Shown: in pieces, positions 1-7,413 of the stretch | How the letters are laid out: each line of letters opens with the position of its first letter | Numbering within the stretch: position 1 is the stretch's first letter | From: CADEED01 sp043747835 | Lineage (GTDB): Bacteria; Pseudomonadota; Gammaproteobacteria; Steroidobacterales; Steroidobacteraceae | Assembly: GCA_043747835.1 (NCBI GenBank) | Contig: JAYTOK010000091.1 | Coordinates: 1-64,000 of the forward strand | Direction of reading: 5' to 3' | Length of the DNA stretch: 64,000 nucleotides | Made by a program: the position numbers and the translations under genes | Notes under the pieces: model-generated | Databases searched by the model: none | Seen by the model: the letters and a program-made list of their open reading frames with translations, nothing else | Told to the model about the DNA's origin: nothing

Positions 1-81
1 CAGCAGGAAGCGGTAGTGCGCGGCGTTGATGCGGCCGGCGAGCGTGCAGATCTCGGTGATGAGTTCGGCGATGGAACGCAT
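1..81 (-). CDS. N-terminal fragment of a DUF222/HNH endonuclease-type protein
   Basis: The first 27 codons of a reverse-strand gene lie at the window edge, beginning MRSIAELITEI and continuing through a CTLAGRINAAHYRFLL segment. This short helical start, with its Ala-rich NAAHYRFLL tail, resembles DUF222 proteins, which usually carry a C-terminal HNH nuclease domain. That domain would lie outside the window. A good ribosome binding site (GGAGG, seven bases before ATG) fixes the start at position 81. The family assignment rests on a very short piece and is tentative. Confidence 0.5.
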   Translation of the reverse strand, partial: MRSIAELITEICTLAGRINAAHYRFLL

Positions 82-186
82 GGGCACCTCCGTGTGCGCA
101 TGAACTGTGAATGCGTCCAGTATACTCGCGGCAATGTGAATACGTGCGCGAGAATGTAGTTAGTACGTACCGTTACGTCGGCGGAC

Positions 187-660
187 TCAGCGCCCCTCGA
201 ACGCCTTCTTCAGCTTCTTGATATCGAACTTCACCTGTTGCTGCATCTCCGCCGCAACCCGCGCCGCCTTCTTGCGGTCGCGATCCGCCATCATCTCCAT
301 CAGCACGACGGGCGTGATCTGCCACCGCACGCCGAACTTGTCGCGGATCCAGCCGCAAGCTTGTTCCTTGCCGCCGTTCTTCAGGATCGCATTCCAATAG
401 CGATCGATCTCGCCTTGCGTCTTGCAACGCACACCGAACGACACGGCATCATTGAACGGATCGTGCTCGCCGGCGCTCATCGCGAAGAATGGTTGGCCGA
501 ACAATCGGAACTCGACGCTCTCGACCGCACCCGCGTTGAGCGACCAGATGCGGTCGATGCGCGACTTCGGGAATGTTTTCACATAGAACCGCGCGGCTTC
601 TTTCGCTTCCTTGATGTACCAGAGGTGCGGGACGATTCGAGTCGGTGTTTTGGTTGCCAT
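187..660 (-). CDS. VOC/PhnB-like family protein (3-dmu-9_3-mt type)
   Basis: A 157-residue protein of the glyoxalase/vicinal-oxygen-chelate fold, PhnB-like subgroup. It opens with a segment ending VPHLWYIKEAKEAARFY, the usual first beta-alpha unit of this subgroup. It also carries the typical CGWIRDKFGVRWQITP strand near residues 100-116, followed by a Lys-rich tail. Members are often annotated as 3-demethylubiquinone methyltransferase-like, but most have no proven reaction. It lies 57 bp downstream of blaR1 on the same strand, with a perfect 18-bp palindrome between them. Length is normal. The function of this copy is unknown. Confidence 0.8.
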   Translation of the reverse strand: MATKTPTRIVPHLWYIKEAKEAARFYVKTFPKSRIDRIWSLNAGAVESVEFRLFGQPFFAMSAGEHDPFNDAVSFGVRCKTQGEIDRYWNAILKNGGKEQACGWIRDKFGVRWQITPVVLMEMMADRDRKKAARVAAEMQQQVKFDIKKLKKAFEGR

Positions 661-674
661 GCCCGGAGTTTAAA

Positions 675-692
675 ACGTTCCAGCTGGAACGT
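675..692. repeat. Perfect 18-bp palindrome, copy 1 of a dispersed element
   Basis: The sequence ACGTTCCAGCTGGAACGT is a perfect inverted repeat 26 bp beyond the blaR1 stop and 14 bp before the VOC start. Near-identical palindromes occur at 6561-6578 and 17921-17946, each at the 3' end of a gene. There is no following T run, so it is not a classical intrinsic terminator. It could instead be an RNA-processing hairpin or a REP-like element. Confidence 0.7.
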
Positions 693-717
693 CAGTCCCG
701 TCACGAATCTGGATCGA

Positions 718-2058
718 CTAACACTTGTCGTCGGGATTCGAGCCAGGCCGGCGTGCATTGGGCAGCCGAGTCAACTCCATCATCGTCTTCAGCCGCCAAT
801 CCACGATCGACTTCGGTCGCCACACAATCTTCTGCGCCTTCGCCGCATCCTTCGCGTCGATGAAGATGATTCCGTCTTTCTCGACCTTCACCAGATCCGT
901 GGCGTTGAGGACGATAGCCAGCGCCTGCTGCCAGGGCATCTCGTCCAGGTCCACATCGATCTTGCCAGCGACATTGGTGTTCACCAGCATGTTCACGCCC
1001 GCGGTGTCCGCAATGGCCTTCAGGATCTCGCGGACTTCGGTGTCGTTGTACTTCAGGCGGATGCGCTTGCCTTCGACCGGTTGCGCCTTGCCGGTATTCG
1101 GCGATTCCGCGAGCGCCTGCGATGGAATCGTCAAGCCGACGAACACGGGCACTGCGAGGAGGGCCAACGCAGTAGTTCCAAGCACGACGCGCTGCACGCG
1201 GCTCAAGCCGACGATAGCTTCATTCTTCATGATTGACTCCAGTCGAGTTTGAAGATCGGCGCCAGAGACGCCGGACACACAGATGAGTTTCGACGCCACG
1301 AAGTGGCGGCAAACTGTGAGAATTCCTTCCGCATACGTTTGCGCGTCATGTCCCGATCGAACGACGGCCTCGTCGCACGCCTTCTCTCGCTCGCGGATGA
1401 GCCGCGCGCCCACCCACCAGACGAGCGGGTGAAACCAGAACAACGCTTCGACGATCATGTGAGTCGCGGAGGTCAGGTTGTCGCGCCGACGCACGTGACA
1501 AAGCTCGTGCTCGAGTACGGCGCGGAGCTGCCGGTCATCGAGTTGCGAAGTGATCTGTTCGGGCAGCAAGAGCACGGGGCGGCGGATACCCACGACGCCA
1601 GGTTCGTGCAGCGTCGCCGAGCTCAAGACGGGGATTGGCGCGGTGACTGAGCTCGGAACCGCCGATCGCACGATTGCCCGCAGCTCGCGCCAGCGGCCGA
1701 ACCAACGGGCGGCGAGGGCGAAGACGCCCGGCGCCCAGATGGACAGCACGAGAACTTCGATCAGGGTGAAGCCGGATTCAGAGGACGGAGCGATGTACAT
1801 CGCCGGTGCGACGAACGGCGCTGCCACTTGTCGCGCCGTGCTGATGGCTGAATACACCGACACATCCGTGCCCACTTCAGCGAACTGCCTCCCTACGAGC
1901 GCCAACAACGAAAAGGGAACGAGAAACTTGATCGACGCCGCTAACCAGACCCAGTAGCGCAGGTGGGCGCCGTTTCGACGCAGTAGCGAAGTCACGGCCC
2001 ACGCCAGGAGCACGACCAACGACGATTGCCACAGATGGTCGGCGAGCGCGGCAATCAT
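718..2058 (-). CDS. BlaR1-like M56 metallopeptidase with C-terminal STN domain
   Basis: A 446-residue membrane protein of peptidase family M56, the BlaR1/MecR1 class that cleaves a BlaI-type repressor after sensing a signal. Several hydrophobic segments precede the zinc motif HELCH (residues 184-188), and another membrane segment lies near residues 291-313. Instead of the penicillin-binding sensor of classical BlaR1, the C-terminal part (about residues 331-400) resembles the short secretin/TonB N-terminal (STN) domain: VREILKAIA, a central MLVNTNVAGKIDVD strand, and PWQQALAIVL. The gene overlaps the upstream blaI-like gene by four bases, so the two are translationally coupled. The signal sensed is unlikely to be a beta-lactam. 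Confidence 0.85.
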   Translation of the reverse strand: MIAALADHLWQSSLVVLLAWAVTSLLRRNGAHLRYWVWLAASIKFLVPFSLLALVGRQFAEVGTDVSVYSAISTARQVAAPFVAPAMYIAPSSESGFTLIEVLVLSIWAPGVFALAARWFGRWRELRAIVRSAVPSSVTAPIPVLSSATLHEPGVVGIRRPVLLLPEQITSQLDDRQLRAVLEHELCHVRRRDNLTSATHMIVEALFWFHPLVWWVGARLIREREKACDEAVVRSGHDAQTYAEGILTVCRHFVASKLICVSGVSGADLQTRLESIMKNEAIVGLSRVQRVVLGTTALALLAVPVFVGLTIPSQALAESPNTGKAQPVEGKRIRLKYNDTEVREILKAIADTAGVNMLVNTNVAGKIDVDLDEMPWQQALAIVLNATDLVKVEKDGIIFIDAKDAAKAQKIVWRPKSIVDWRLKTMMELTRLPNARRPGSNPDDKC

Positions 2059-2441
2059 TCCTTCTTCTCCTTGCGAGCCAGCTCCTTCACCAGCAGTTCG
2101 GCGCTCTTGATGTCCTCGAGCGTGAGCCTGCCCGATTCGATCAGGTGCGCCATCATCGGTTGCGTCTTGCCGCCGAAGTGCGCGAGAAAATCATCAACCA
2201 GGCCGCGGTGGCTGGCTTCCTGCGACAGCGTCGCTTCGAAGATGTGCGCGTTGCTGATTTTGCGTACGCGCCGGAGGGCGTTCTTGGTCTCGAGGCGATA
2301 GACGACGGTCTGCACGGTTGTGTAGGCAGGCCTATTTTTCTTCGGGAATGCCTCGAGGATCTCGCGCACGGCGCTGGGGCCACGCTCCCAAAGCGCTTGC
2401 ATGATCGTGCGCTCTAGTTTCGTCAGTGACGGCTGCGGCAC
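2055..2441 (-). CDS. BlaI/MecI-family transcriptional repressor
   Basis: A 128-residue winged-helix repressor of the BlaI/MecI/CopY family. Visible family features are the N-terminal LTKLERTIMQALWERGPSAV helix-turn-helix start, the TTVQTVVYRLETK recognition region near residues 40-55, and a C-terminal dimerisation tail (LTLEDIKSAELLVKEL). A GTG start at 2441 is chosen because AGGAGG lies eight bases upstream. The stop overlaps the blaR1-like start by four bases. A dyad operator at 2462-2478 sits just upstream, which fits autoregulation relieved when the M56 protease cuts the repressor. Confidence 0.9.
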   Translation of the reverse strand: MPQPSLTKLERTIMQALWERGPSAVREILEAFPKKNRPAYTTVQTVVYRLETKNALRRVRKISNAHIFEATLSQEASHRGLVDDFLAHFGGKTQPMMAHLIESGRLTLEDIKSAELLVKELARKEKKE

Positions 2442-2461
2442 AATTGTGTCCTCCTATGCAC

Positions 2462-2478
2462 GTAGTAGACGCTACTAC
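2462..2478. promoter_or_regulatory. Candidate BlaI-type operator
   Basis: GTAGTAG-ACG-CTACTAC is a perfect 7-bp inverted repeat with a 3-bp spacer, starting 21 bp upstream of the repressor start codon. BlaI-family repressors bind TAC/GTA-rich dyads of this kind over their own promoters, so autoregulation is the natural reading. Confidence 0.75.
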
Positions 2479-2510
2479 CACTCCGTCAGGCCTGTCAATA
2501 TGTGGCTTGT

Positions 2511-3209
2511 TCAGCCGATCGCGCCCCTCTCCTTGAACTCCCTTGCCTGCCTGCGCGACACCTCGACCTCCGGCCCATCCCGAAGCTGCACATGCAGCCG
2601 GCCGCCATCTCCCGTCTCCACCTGCTGAATGAACTCCAGGTTCACGATCTGCGCGCGATTCGCGCGAAAGAACCGCTTCGCATCGAGCTTCTCCTCGAGC
2701 GACGTCAGCGATCGCCCTAACAACGGCCGCTCCTTGCCCCAGTGCAGCCGCACATAGTTTCCTTCCGACGTGAACAGGCTCACCTCCCGCAGTGGCACGA
2801 ACCAGCACCGTGGCCCATCCTTGATGAACAACTGCTCCAGCGGCGGCGCAACGTCGCGCGGCGACAGCTCCTGGAGCTTGGCAATCGCCGCCGCCAGCCG
2901 CTCGGGCTCGATCGGCTTGAGAAGATAGTCCAACGCATTCACATCGAACGCCTTCACGGCGTACTGATCGTACGCGGTGGTGAACACGATCCGCGGCACG
3001 CGATCGAGCTGCGTCAGCAGATCGAAGCCGGTGCCGCCGGGCATCTGGATGTCGAGGAACACGACGTCGGGGGAGAGCGCTTCGATGCGCTCGCGCGCTT
3101 CGTCGATGTTGCCGGCCTCGCCGACGACTTGCACCCGCGGAAACGCCGCGAGCAACCGACAGAGTTCGCGGCGGGCGAGGGGTTCGTCGTCGACGACGAG
3201 CGCTCTCAT
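2511..3209 (-). CDS. LytTR-family response regulator (AlgR/LytR type)
   Basis: A 232-residue response regulator. The receiver domain occupies about residues 1-115, with acidic residues D7/D8, the phospho-acceptor D53 in VVFLDIQMPG, and the K of the LLKPIEPERL loop. The C-terminal LytTR DNA-binding domain (about 130-230) includes VSLFTSEGNYVRLHW and a FFRANRAQIVNL strand. It overlaps the histidine-kinase gene by four bases and is the last gene of a three-gene operon with the amidohydrolase. Direct repeats resembling AlgR sites lie at the operon promoter (5824-5861) and may be its target. Confidence 0.93.
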   Translation of the reverse strand: MRALVVDDEPLARRELCRLLAAFPRVQVVGEAGNIDEARERIEALSPDVVFLDIQMPGGTGFDLLTQLDRVPRIVFTTAYDQYAVKAFDVNALDYLLKPIEPERLAAAIAKLQELSPRDVAPPLEQLFIKDGPRCWFVPLREVSLFTSEGNYVRLHWGKERPLLGRSLTSLEEKLDAKRFFRANRAQIVNLEFIQQVETGDGGRLHVQLRDGPEVEVSRRQAREFKERGAIG

Positions 3210-4246
3210 TTCGGCATCACAGCTACAGCCATCGCGACGCCGGGTTGCGAGAGGTCGAGCCGCAAACTGGCGCGCGCCCCAAACAACAACCGCAACCGCT
3301 CGGTGGAGTTCTTGAGGCCGAGTCCTTCGCCTTGAGTGTTGGAGCCTTGGAGTGGCCGCGGGTTGGTGACGGAGAGTCGCAGTTGGTCGTCGCTGACTCG
3401 CGCCTCGATGCGCAGCGTGCCGCCTTCCTTGAGCTCGGCGATGCCGTGCTTGATCGCGTTCTCGACGAGCGTCTGCAACAGCATGACGGGAACCCGCGAC
3501 GTCCGCGCCGCGGGTTCGATCTCGCGCTCGACCCGCAACCGCTCGGCGAGCCGCATCGACTCGAGCGCCAGATAGTCCTCGACCATCTCGAGCTCGCGCT
3601 CGAGCGACACGAGATCCTCGTCGCCAGACGCCAGCGTGTATCGCAATGTCCGCGCGAGCTGCGTTACGGCATCCCGCGCACGCGCGGGGTCATCGGCAAT
3701 CAGCGAGCGCAACCCGTTCAGCGCGTTGAACAGGAAATGCGGGTTGAGTTGGGACTTCAGCAATCGCAGCTCCGCGGCCTGGAGCTGCCCGGCGAGCTGG
3801 TGCCGCCGACGCTGCATGGCGAACGCCATATATAAGGTGACCCACGCGGCGTAGAGCGCGACCGACGCGATGAACTGATTCCGCAACTGCTCGTATTCCC
3901 CGAGCCTCTCGTAGAACGAGCCCATGATGGGCGCGACGGGCGAGCCGTAAACGGCCTGCGACAACGACATGACGAGTAGATGGGACAGGACGGCGAGCAG
4001 CAGCGTGGCGGCAGCCACGCGCCCGAACAGCGGCGCGGGCGAGAGCATGAGCCAGCCGCGCCGCTTCGCGGTCCAGCGGAACCCTTGCGTGAGCAGGATG
4101 CCGGCGAGGCAAACGGTGCCCCAGAGCGCGGTGGTCTGACCCCACGTCGCCGACGCGAAGATCACCTCACCCGACGCCTGCGCGTAGAAGTAGAAAGACC
4201 AGCCGGCGAGTTGCAGTGCCCAGTAGAGCAGAGATGTCGTTCTCAC
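3206..4246 (-). CDS. LytS-like sensor histidine kinase
   Basis: A 346-residue inner-membrane kinase. Four hydrophobic segments fill the first 150 residues. The His_kinase family signature NPHFLFNALNGLRSLI holds the phosphorylated histidine, and the ATPase part carries LVENAIKHGI (N box) and GEGLGLKNSTERLRLLFG (G box). This is the standard partner of LytTR regulators. The GTG start lies nine bases after the amidohydrolase stop, and the 3' end overlaps the regulator gene by four bases, so all three genes are probably co-transcribed. No periplasmic ligand domain is evident; sensing is likely through the membrane segments. Confidence 0.9.
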   Translation of the reverse strand: MRTTSLLYWALQLAGWSFYFYAQASGEVIFASATWGQTTALWGTVCLAGILLTQGFRWTAKRRGWLMLSPAPLFGRVAAATLLLAVLSHLLVMSLSQAVYGSPVAPIMGSFYERLGEYEQLRNQFIASVALYAAWVTLYMAFAMQRRRHQLAGQLQAAELRLLKSQLNPHFLFNALNGLRSLIADDPARARDAVTQLARTLRYTLASGDEDLVSLERELEMVEDYLALESMRLAERLRVEREIEPAARTSRVPVMLLQTLVENAIKHGIAELKEGGTLRIEARVSDDQLRLSVTNPRPLQGSNTQGEGLGLKNSTERLRLLFGARASLRLDLSQPGVAMAVAVMPK

Positions 4247-4255
4247 CGGCCGATC

Positions 4256-5761
4256 TTATCTTCCGGCGGCCAGCGTTTCCCGCTCGATCGGTTCGCCGCG
4301 CAGGATCACCTTGTCGATCTTCGTCCAGGCGTCGACGGACGCGAGCGGGTTCGCATCGAGCAACACCAGGTTCGCGATCTTGCCCTTCTCGATCGTGCCG
4401 TAGTCGCGCTCGAGTCGCAGCGACCGCGCGTTGTTGATCGTGCCGGCCGCGAAGATCGCCTGCAGCGGGATGCCGAGGTCCGCCATCATCCGCATCTCTC
4501 TATATGTCTCGTATCCTGGCTGATTGCCGTACGTCGGCGCGGACGGCGTATCGCTGCCGAGGAGCATCGGCTGCCCGAGTTCGTAGAGGTGCCGTAGCGC
4601 GCGCTTGCCGTGCTCGGACGTGGCCCAGTGCGCGTCGCCTTCGCGAGCGCGAGCGAGATACGCGGCGCCGTCGGCCTCAACCGGGAAGATCTGATTCTTG
4701 AACCACTGCGCGGGCTCGGTGCGATACCAGGCGAGCAGGCGCGGGGGCACGACCTTCGTGAACGTCGGATCGTCGAGCAGTTTGGCGTCGAAGAGATCCG
4801 CGACGCCGGGCAGCACGCGCAGCGTGGCCTGATACCCGATCTTCTTGTCGTGGATGCTGCGCAGGAGCGCGTCGATAGCGGGCGGGATGCCTTGCGCCTT
4901 GTCGAGCTCGTTCCAGTTCCACACGCCGTGCAGGATCAGATCGACGTTGCCGGCCACGGCCATGCGCTGCATGTCGAGCGCGTTCGCATGCGCGACGAGC
5001 AACAGGCCGTGCTTCGTCGCGGCCGCGCGCACGCGCTGCAGCGTGTCGACGCGCATGATCGGCCAGTTGTTCTGCTCGCCGAAGCCGTCCTCGAGCGCGA
5101 TCTTCACGCACAGCGCGCCGCTCGCGGCGATGCGCGCGACGACGGCTTCGGGTGTGTGGTCTGCGGCGTTCGCGCCTTTGGGCAGCGGATGCGCGGTCGC
5201 GTTCGCGGGCTCGAAGATCCAGTCGTTGAAGATTTCGTGGCGAATGGCTTTGTCGATGAACACGAGTGGATAGCCGTCGACGACGGGTGCCAGGCCGCAG
5301 CGGTGGATGTCGGGATGCTGCGGCTGCGCGGCGAACAGCGCGACGCGGTCGGGGCGGTTCGCGGTGTCGAGCACCTGCGTCACGCCGAAGTAGAGATAGC
5401 TGCGCGGTTGTTGCTTGAAGAAGTCCTTTTCGAGGTCGGTGAGGCTGGGGTCGTTGGGTGTGAGACCGATGGCGTCGGAGACGTGCACGTGCGCGTCGGT
5501 GAGGCCGGGCGTGAGGAACTTGCCGGAGCCGTCGAGGCGGCGCGCGTGGGGTGGTGCGGGGATCGGAGTTGCGCTGACGAGAGCGATGCGGCCGTCGCGG
5601 ATCAGGACGTGGCGGTTGCCGAGCGACTGCGCCAACTCGGGGGAGACGAGCGTGACGTTCTCGATGAGCAGCGGTTCGCTGGCGGCGGAGGCGGCGGAGG
5701 CGGCGGAGGCGGAGGCGGCGCCAGCGGCGAGGAACGAGAGGGCGGCGATGCGTGCGAACAT
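4256..5761 (-). CDS. Secreted amidohydrolase (imidazolonepropionase-like)
   Basis: A 501-residue amidohydrolase-superfamily enzyme. It has a signal peptide followed by an unusual ASAASAASAAS stretch (about residues 17-28). The metal-binding HVH motif sits in LTPGLTDAHVHVSD, further histidines in LLLVAHANALDMQR and DLILHGVWNW, and the catalytic Asp in LLGSDTPSAPTYG. The C-terminal part ends with a GTIEKGKIANLVLLDANPL beta-sandwich segment. It probably hydrolyses a cyclic amide, peptide or related compound in the periplasm; the substrate is unknown. It is first in an operon with a LytS/LytTR pair, so the two-component system may control it or sense its product. Confidence 0.85.
   Translation of the reverse strand: MFARIAALSFLAAGAASASAASAASAASEPLLIENVTLVSPELAQSLGNRHVLIRDGRIALVSATPIPAPPHARRLDGSGKFLTPGLTDAHVHVSDAIGLTPNDPSLTDLEKDFFKQQPRSYLYFGVTQVLDTANRPDRVALFAAQPQHPDIHRCGLAPVVDGYPLVFIDKAIRHEIFNDWIFEPANATAHPLPKGANAADHTPEAVVARIAASGALCVKIALEDGFGEQNNWPIMRVDTLQRVRAAATKHGLLLVAHANALDMQRMAVAGNVDLILHGVWNWNELDKAQGIPPAIDALLRSIHDKKIGYQATLRVLPGVADLFDAKLLDDPTFTKVVPPRLLAWYRTEPAQWFKNQIFPVEADGAAYLARAREGDAHWATSEHGKRALRHLYELGQPMLLGSDTPSAPTYGNQPGYETYREMRMMADLGIPLQAIFAAGTINNARSLRLERDYGTIEKGKIANLVLLDANPLASVDAWTKIDKVILRGEPIERETLAAGR
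5682..5720. repeat. 9-bp tandem repeat in a signal-peptide region
   Basis: The unit GCGGCGGAG occurs three times in a row, followed by a partial unit and GCGGCG. On the coding (reverse) strand it encodes repeated Ala-Ser-Ala triplets after the hydrophobic core of the amidohydrolase signal peptide. Gain or loss of whole units would keep the frame. Confidence 0.8.
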
Positions 5762-5823
5762 GGAATGACCTCGTATTGACGAGCCGTCAATCTACGACGC
5801 CAGCGCGCACCTCTTGCCGCTCG

Positions 5824-5861
5824 ATGTCGAGCGGTCGAAAGCCCATCTCGAACGGTCAAAA
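5824..5861 (-). promoter_or_regulatory. AlgR/LytTR-like direct repeats upstream of the amidohydrolase operon
   Basis: On the reverse strand the sequences TTTTGACCGTTCGAGAT and TTTCGACCGCTCGACAT form an imperfect direct repeat (14 of 17 identical), 21 bp apart centre to centre. LytTR regulators bind pairs of short direct repeats two helical turns apart. The first copy matches 8 of 10 positions of the AlgR core ACCGTTCGTC as I recall it. The repeats lie 63-100 bp upstream of the start codon. A separate inverted repeat ATTGAC-GAGCC-GTCAAT is at 5775-5791. Confidence 0.5.
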
Positions 5862-5878
5862 AGCGTGACGAGCTACGC

Positions 5879-6058
5879 TCAGGTGCGTTGTGGCTCTCCC
5901 GCTCGAGCTCCGCGGTCATCGGGGCGCCGATTCAGGGGCTCGGCGAGCAGGTAGCGTTTGCCCAGCCACGATAGGGCGCCTTGCAGGGCAGGGCGATAGT
6001 CATGCGTCGGAACCACCTGCCTCAGCACTCCCAGTGTTCTCACTTCCACTGTTTTCAT
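5879..6058 (-). CDS. Small conserved-looking protein, copy 1 (HDYRxALQGA family)
   Basis: A 59-residue protein that I do not recognise by name. The ATG at 6058 is chosen because GGGAG lies seven bases upstream; an upstream in-frame ATG has no such site. The centre, HDYRPALQGALSWLGKRYLL followed by AEP, closely matches a second small gene at 27448-27651 (HDYRNALQGAVKWLGDRYLL, then AEP). The N- and C-terminal parts differ, which indicates selection on the core rather than recent duplication. No signal peptide or obvious membrane segment is present. It lies upstream of the amidohydrolase operon on the same strand, separated by a probable promoter region. Function unknown. Confidence 0.7.
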   Translation of the reverse strand: MKTVEVRTLGVLRQVVPTHDYRPALQGALSWLGKRYLLAEPLNRRPDDRGARAGEPQRT

Positions 6059-6132
6059 GTCGTTCTCCCACGAGTCCTTGTAGCCGCCGATCAACTGGTT
6101 GTTAGCCTAGTTTTTCTGGAGGGAATTTGTTT

Positions 6133-6394
6133 GACGTAGCATCGTCAGATTCCGCCGACAAACGGCGGAGCTCGTCTACGGCGTCATGCGGCACGAGTGG
6201 CCGGACACGCTCTTCTATATGGCGGCAGTCGAGGACCCGGCGGATGCGCCAATGCCGGCCGGCATGGAGAGCCGCGAGGTCGCGGCCGTCAGCTTCGCGC
6301 GGTTCCGGTATTCATTCGCCCGCCTTGGCGAAGTCTTCGGCGAATATTCAATCGCCTGTTGCCCCGTCCGGCCGAGATAGCTAGTCGAACGTGA
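6133..6394 (+). pseudogene. Remnant of a GyrI-like effector-binding domain (AraC-type regulator)
   Basis: An open stretch without a proper start encodes TAELVYGVMRHEWPDTLFYM followed by AAVEDPADAPMPAGMESREVAA. This resembles the GyrI-like ligand-binding domain found at the C terminus of some AraC-family regulators. Near 6340 the reading frame shifts: GEVFGE continues in the +1 frame as IFNRLLPRPAEI, which is what the family would predict next. The DNA-binding half is absent and a stop lies immediately upstream. This is a decayed gene fragment. Confidence 0.6.
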
Positions 6395-6549
6395 CCAAAG
6401 CGTTGGGCGCCGGCCGCGTCCGGGAGCACTTCGACCTTCTCGACGCGCAACGGCTCGCGCGAGTCGCCTGAGGCGAACGCCGACGAGAGGGCGAAGACGC
6501 TGGCCATGATCGCCGCAAGATGGGTGTAGGTCGTCCGCAAGCGGCGATT
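6395..6549 (-). other. Gene-poor stretch with a possible secreted-peptide remnant
   Basis: The reverse strand reads MASVFALSSAFASGDSREPL followed by RVEKVEVLPDAAGAQR, which looks like the start of an exported protein. There is no ribosome binding site, and the frame runs into the GyrI-like remnant. An alternative frame ends with NALVTFD and a stop. I read this as debris or a tiny unproven peptide; nothing else is visible between 6059 and 6549. Confidence 0.3.
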
Positions 6550-7413
6550 CTATCGGTCGGACGTTCCAGCGGGAACGTCATCGCGCGTCGAGCTCGACGC
6601 CCTCGCCCAAGCGGCGAATTCCGCCAGCGCCCGATCGCAAGGCTCGCTGATTTTCAACGCGATCAAATGATCCGCGCGCGTGCGCCCGAGATTCACGGCA
6701 GCGATCGGTTTGCCCGCGCTCGCGGCCGCTTCCGCGAATCGATATCCCGAATACACCATCAGAGACGACCCGACGACGAGCAGCGCATCCGCTTTCGCAA
6801 CACCTTCGAACGCGCGCGCGACCCTCTCGGGCGGCACGTTCTCGCCGAAGAACACGACATCGGGCTTGAGGATGCCGCCGCACGCCGGGCAATCCGGCAC
6901 GACGAACCCACTGTAGTCGCGATTCTCGATGTCGACGTCACCATCCGGCGCGACGCTCGCGTCGACGTTCGCCCATGTCGGGTTGTTCGCAAGCAGCTGA
7001 ACCTGCAGCTCCGCTCGTTCGAGCATGTCCCCACACCGCATGCACCGCACGAGATTCAGCCGCCCGTGCAGATCGATGACATTCTTGCTGCCCGCCGCGG
7101 CGTGCAGCCCGTCGACGTTCTGCGTGATCAGCAGTTGAATGGACCCATTCGCCTCCAGCGTCGCAAGCGCGCGATGCGCCGCGTTCGGCTTCGCCGTGGA
7201 AATGATCGGCCAGCCCACCGTGCTTCGCGACCAATACCGCTGGCGAACCTTCGGATCCGTCATGAACGGCCGAAACTCCACGGGCCGCGCGCGCTTCCAC
7301 TCGCCTTGCTCGTCACGGTAGTCAGGAATGCCGGAGCTCGTGCTCACGCCCGCGCCGGTGAGCACGCAGAGGCGAGGGTGGCGGTCGATGAATTCGCGCA
7401 ACTCGGATGTCAC
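6550..7413 (-). CDS. Sir2-family NAD-dependent protein deacylase
   Basis: A 287-residue sirtuin. Key motifs are TGAGVSTSSGIPDYRDEQGE (NAD binding), ITQNVDGLHAAAGSKNVIDL with the catalytic His in the following LHG, two Cys-x2-Cys pairs (RCMRCGD and CPACGG) for the structural zinc, and VVGSSLMVYSGYR. It should remove acyl groups from lysines using NAD. The GTG start at 7413 shares one base with the stop of the CorA-like gene (TAGTG), so it is translationally coupled as the third gene of the photolyase-like operon. The final codons contain palindrome copy 2 (6561-6578). Confidence 0.9.
   Translation of the reverse strand: MTSELREFIDRHPRLCVLTGAGVSTSSGIPDYRDEQGEWKRARPVEFRPFMTDPKVRQRYWSRSTVGWPIISTAKPNAAHRALATLEANGSIQLLITQNVDGLHAAAGSKNVIDLHGRLNLVRCMRCGDMLERAELQVQLLANNPTWANVDASVAPDGDVDIENRDYSGFVVPDCPACGGILKPDVVFFGENVPPERVARAFEGVAKADALLVVGSSLMVYSGYRFAEAAASAGKPIAAVNLGRTRADHLIALKISEPCDRALAEFAAWARASSSTRDDVPAGTSDR
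6561..6578. repeat. Palindrome copy 2 of the dispersed element
   Basis: ACGTTCC-AGCG-GGAACGT, a 7-bp stem with a 4-base centre, falls within the last codons of the sirtuin gene. It matches the palindromes at 675-692 and 17921-17946. Its position at a gene end supports a role in transcript 3'-end formation or a REP-like origin. Confidence 0.65.
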
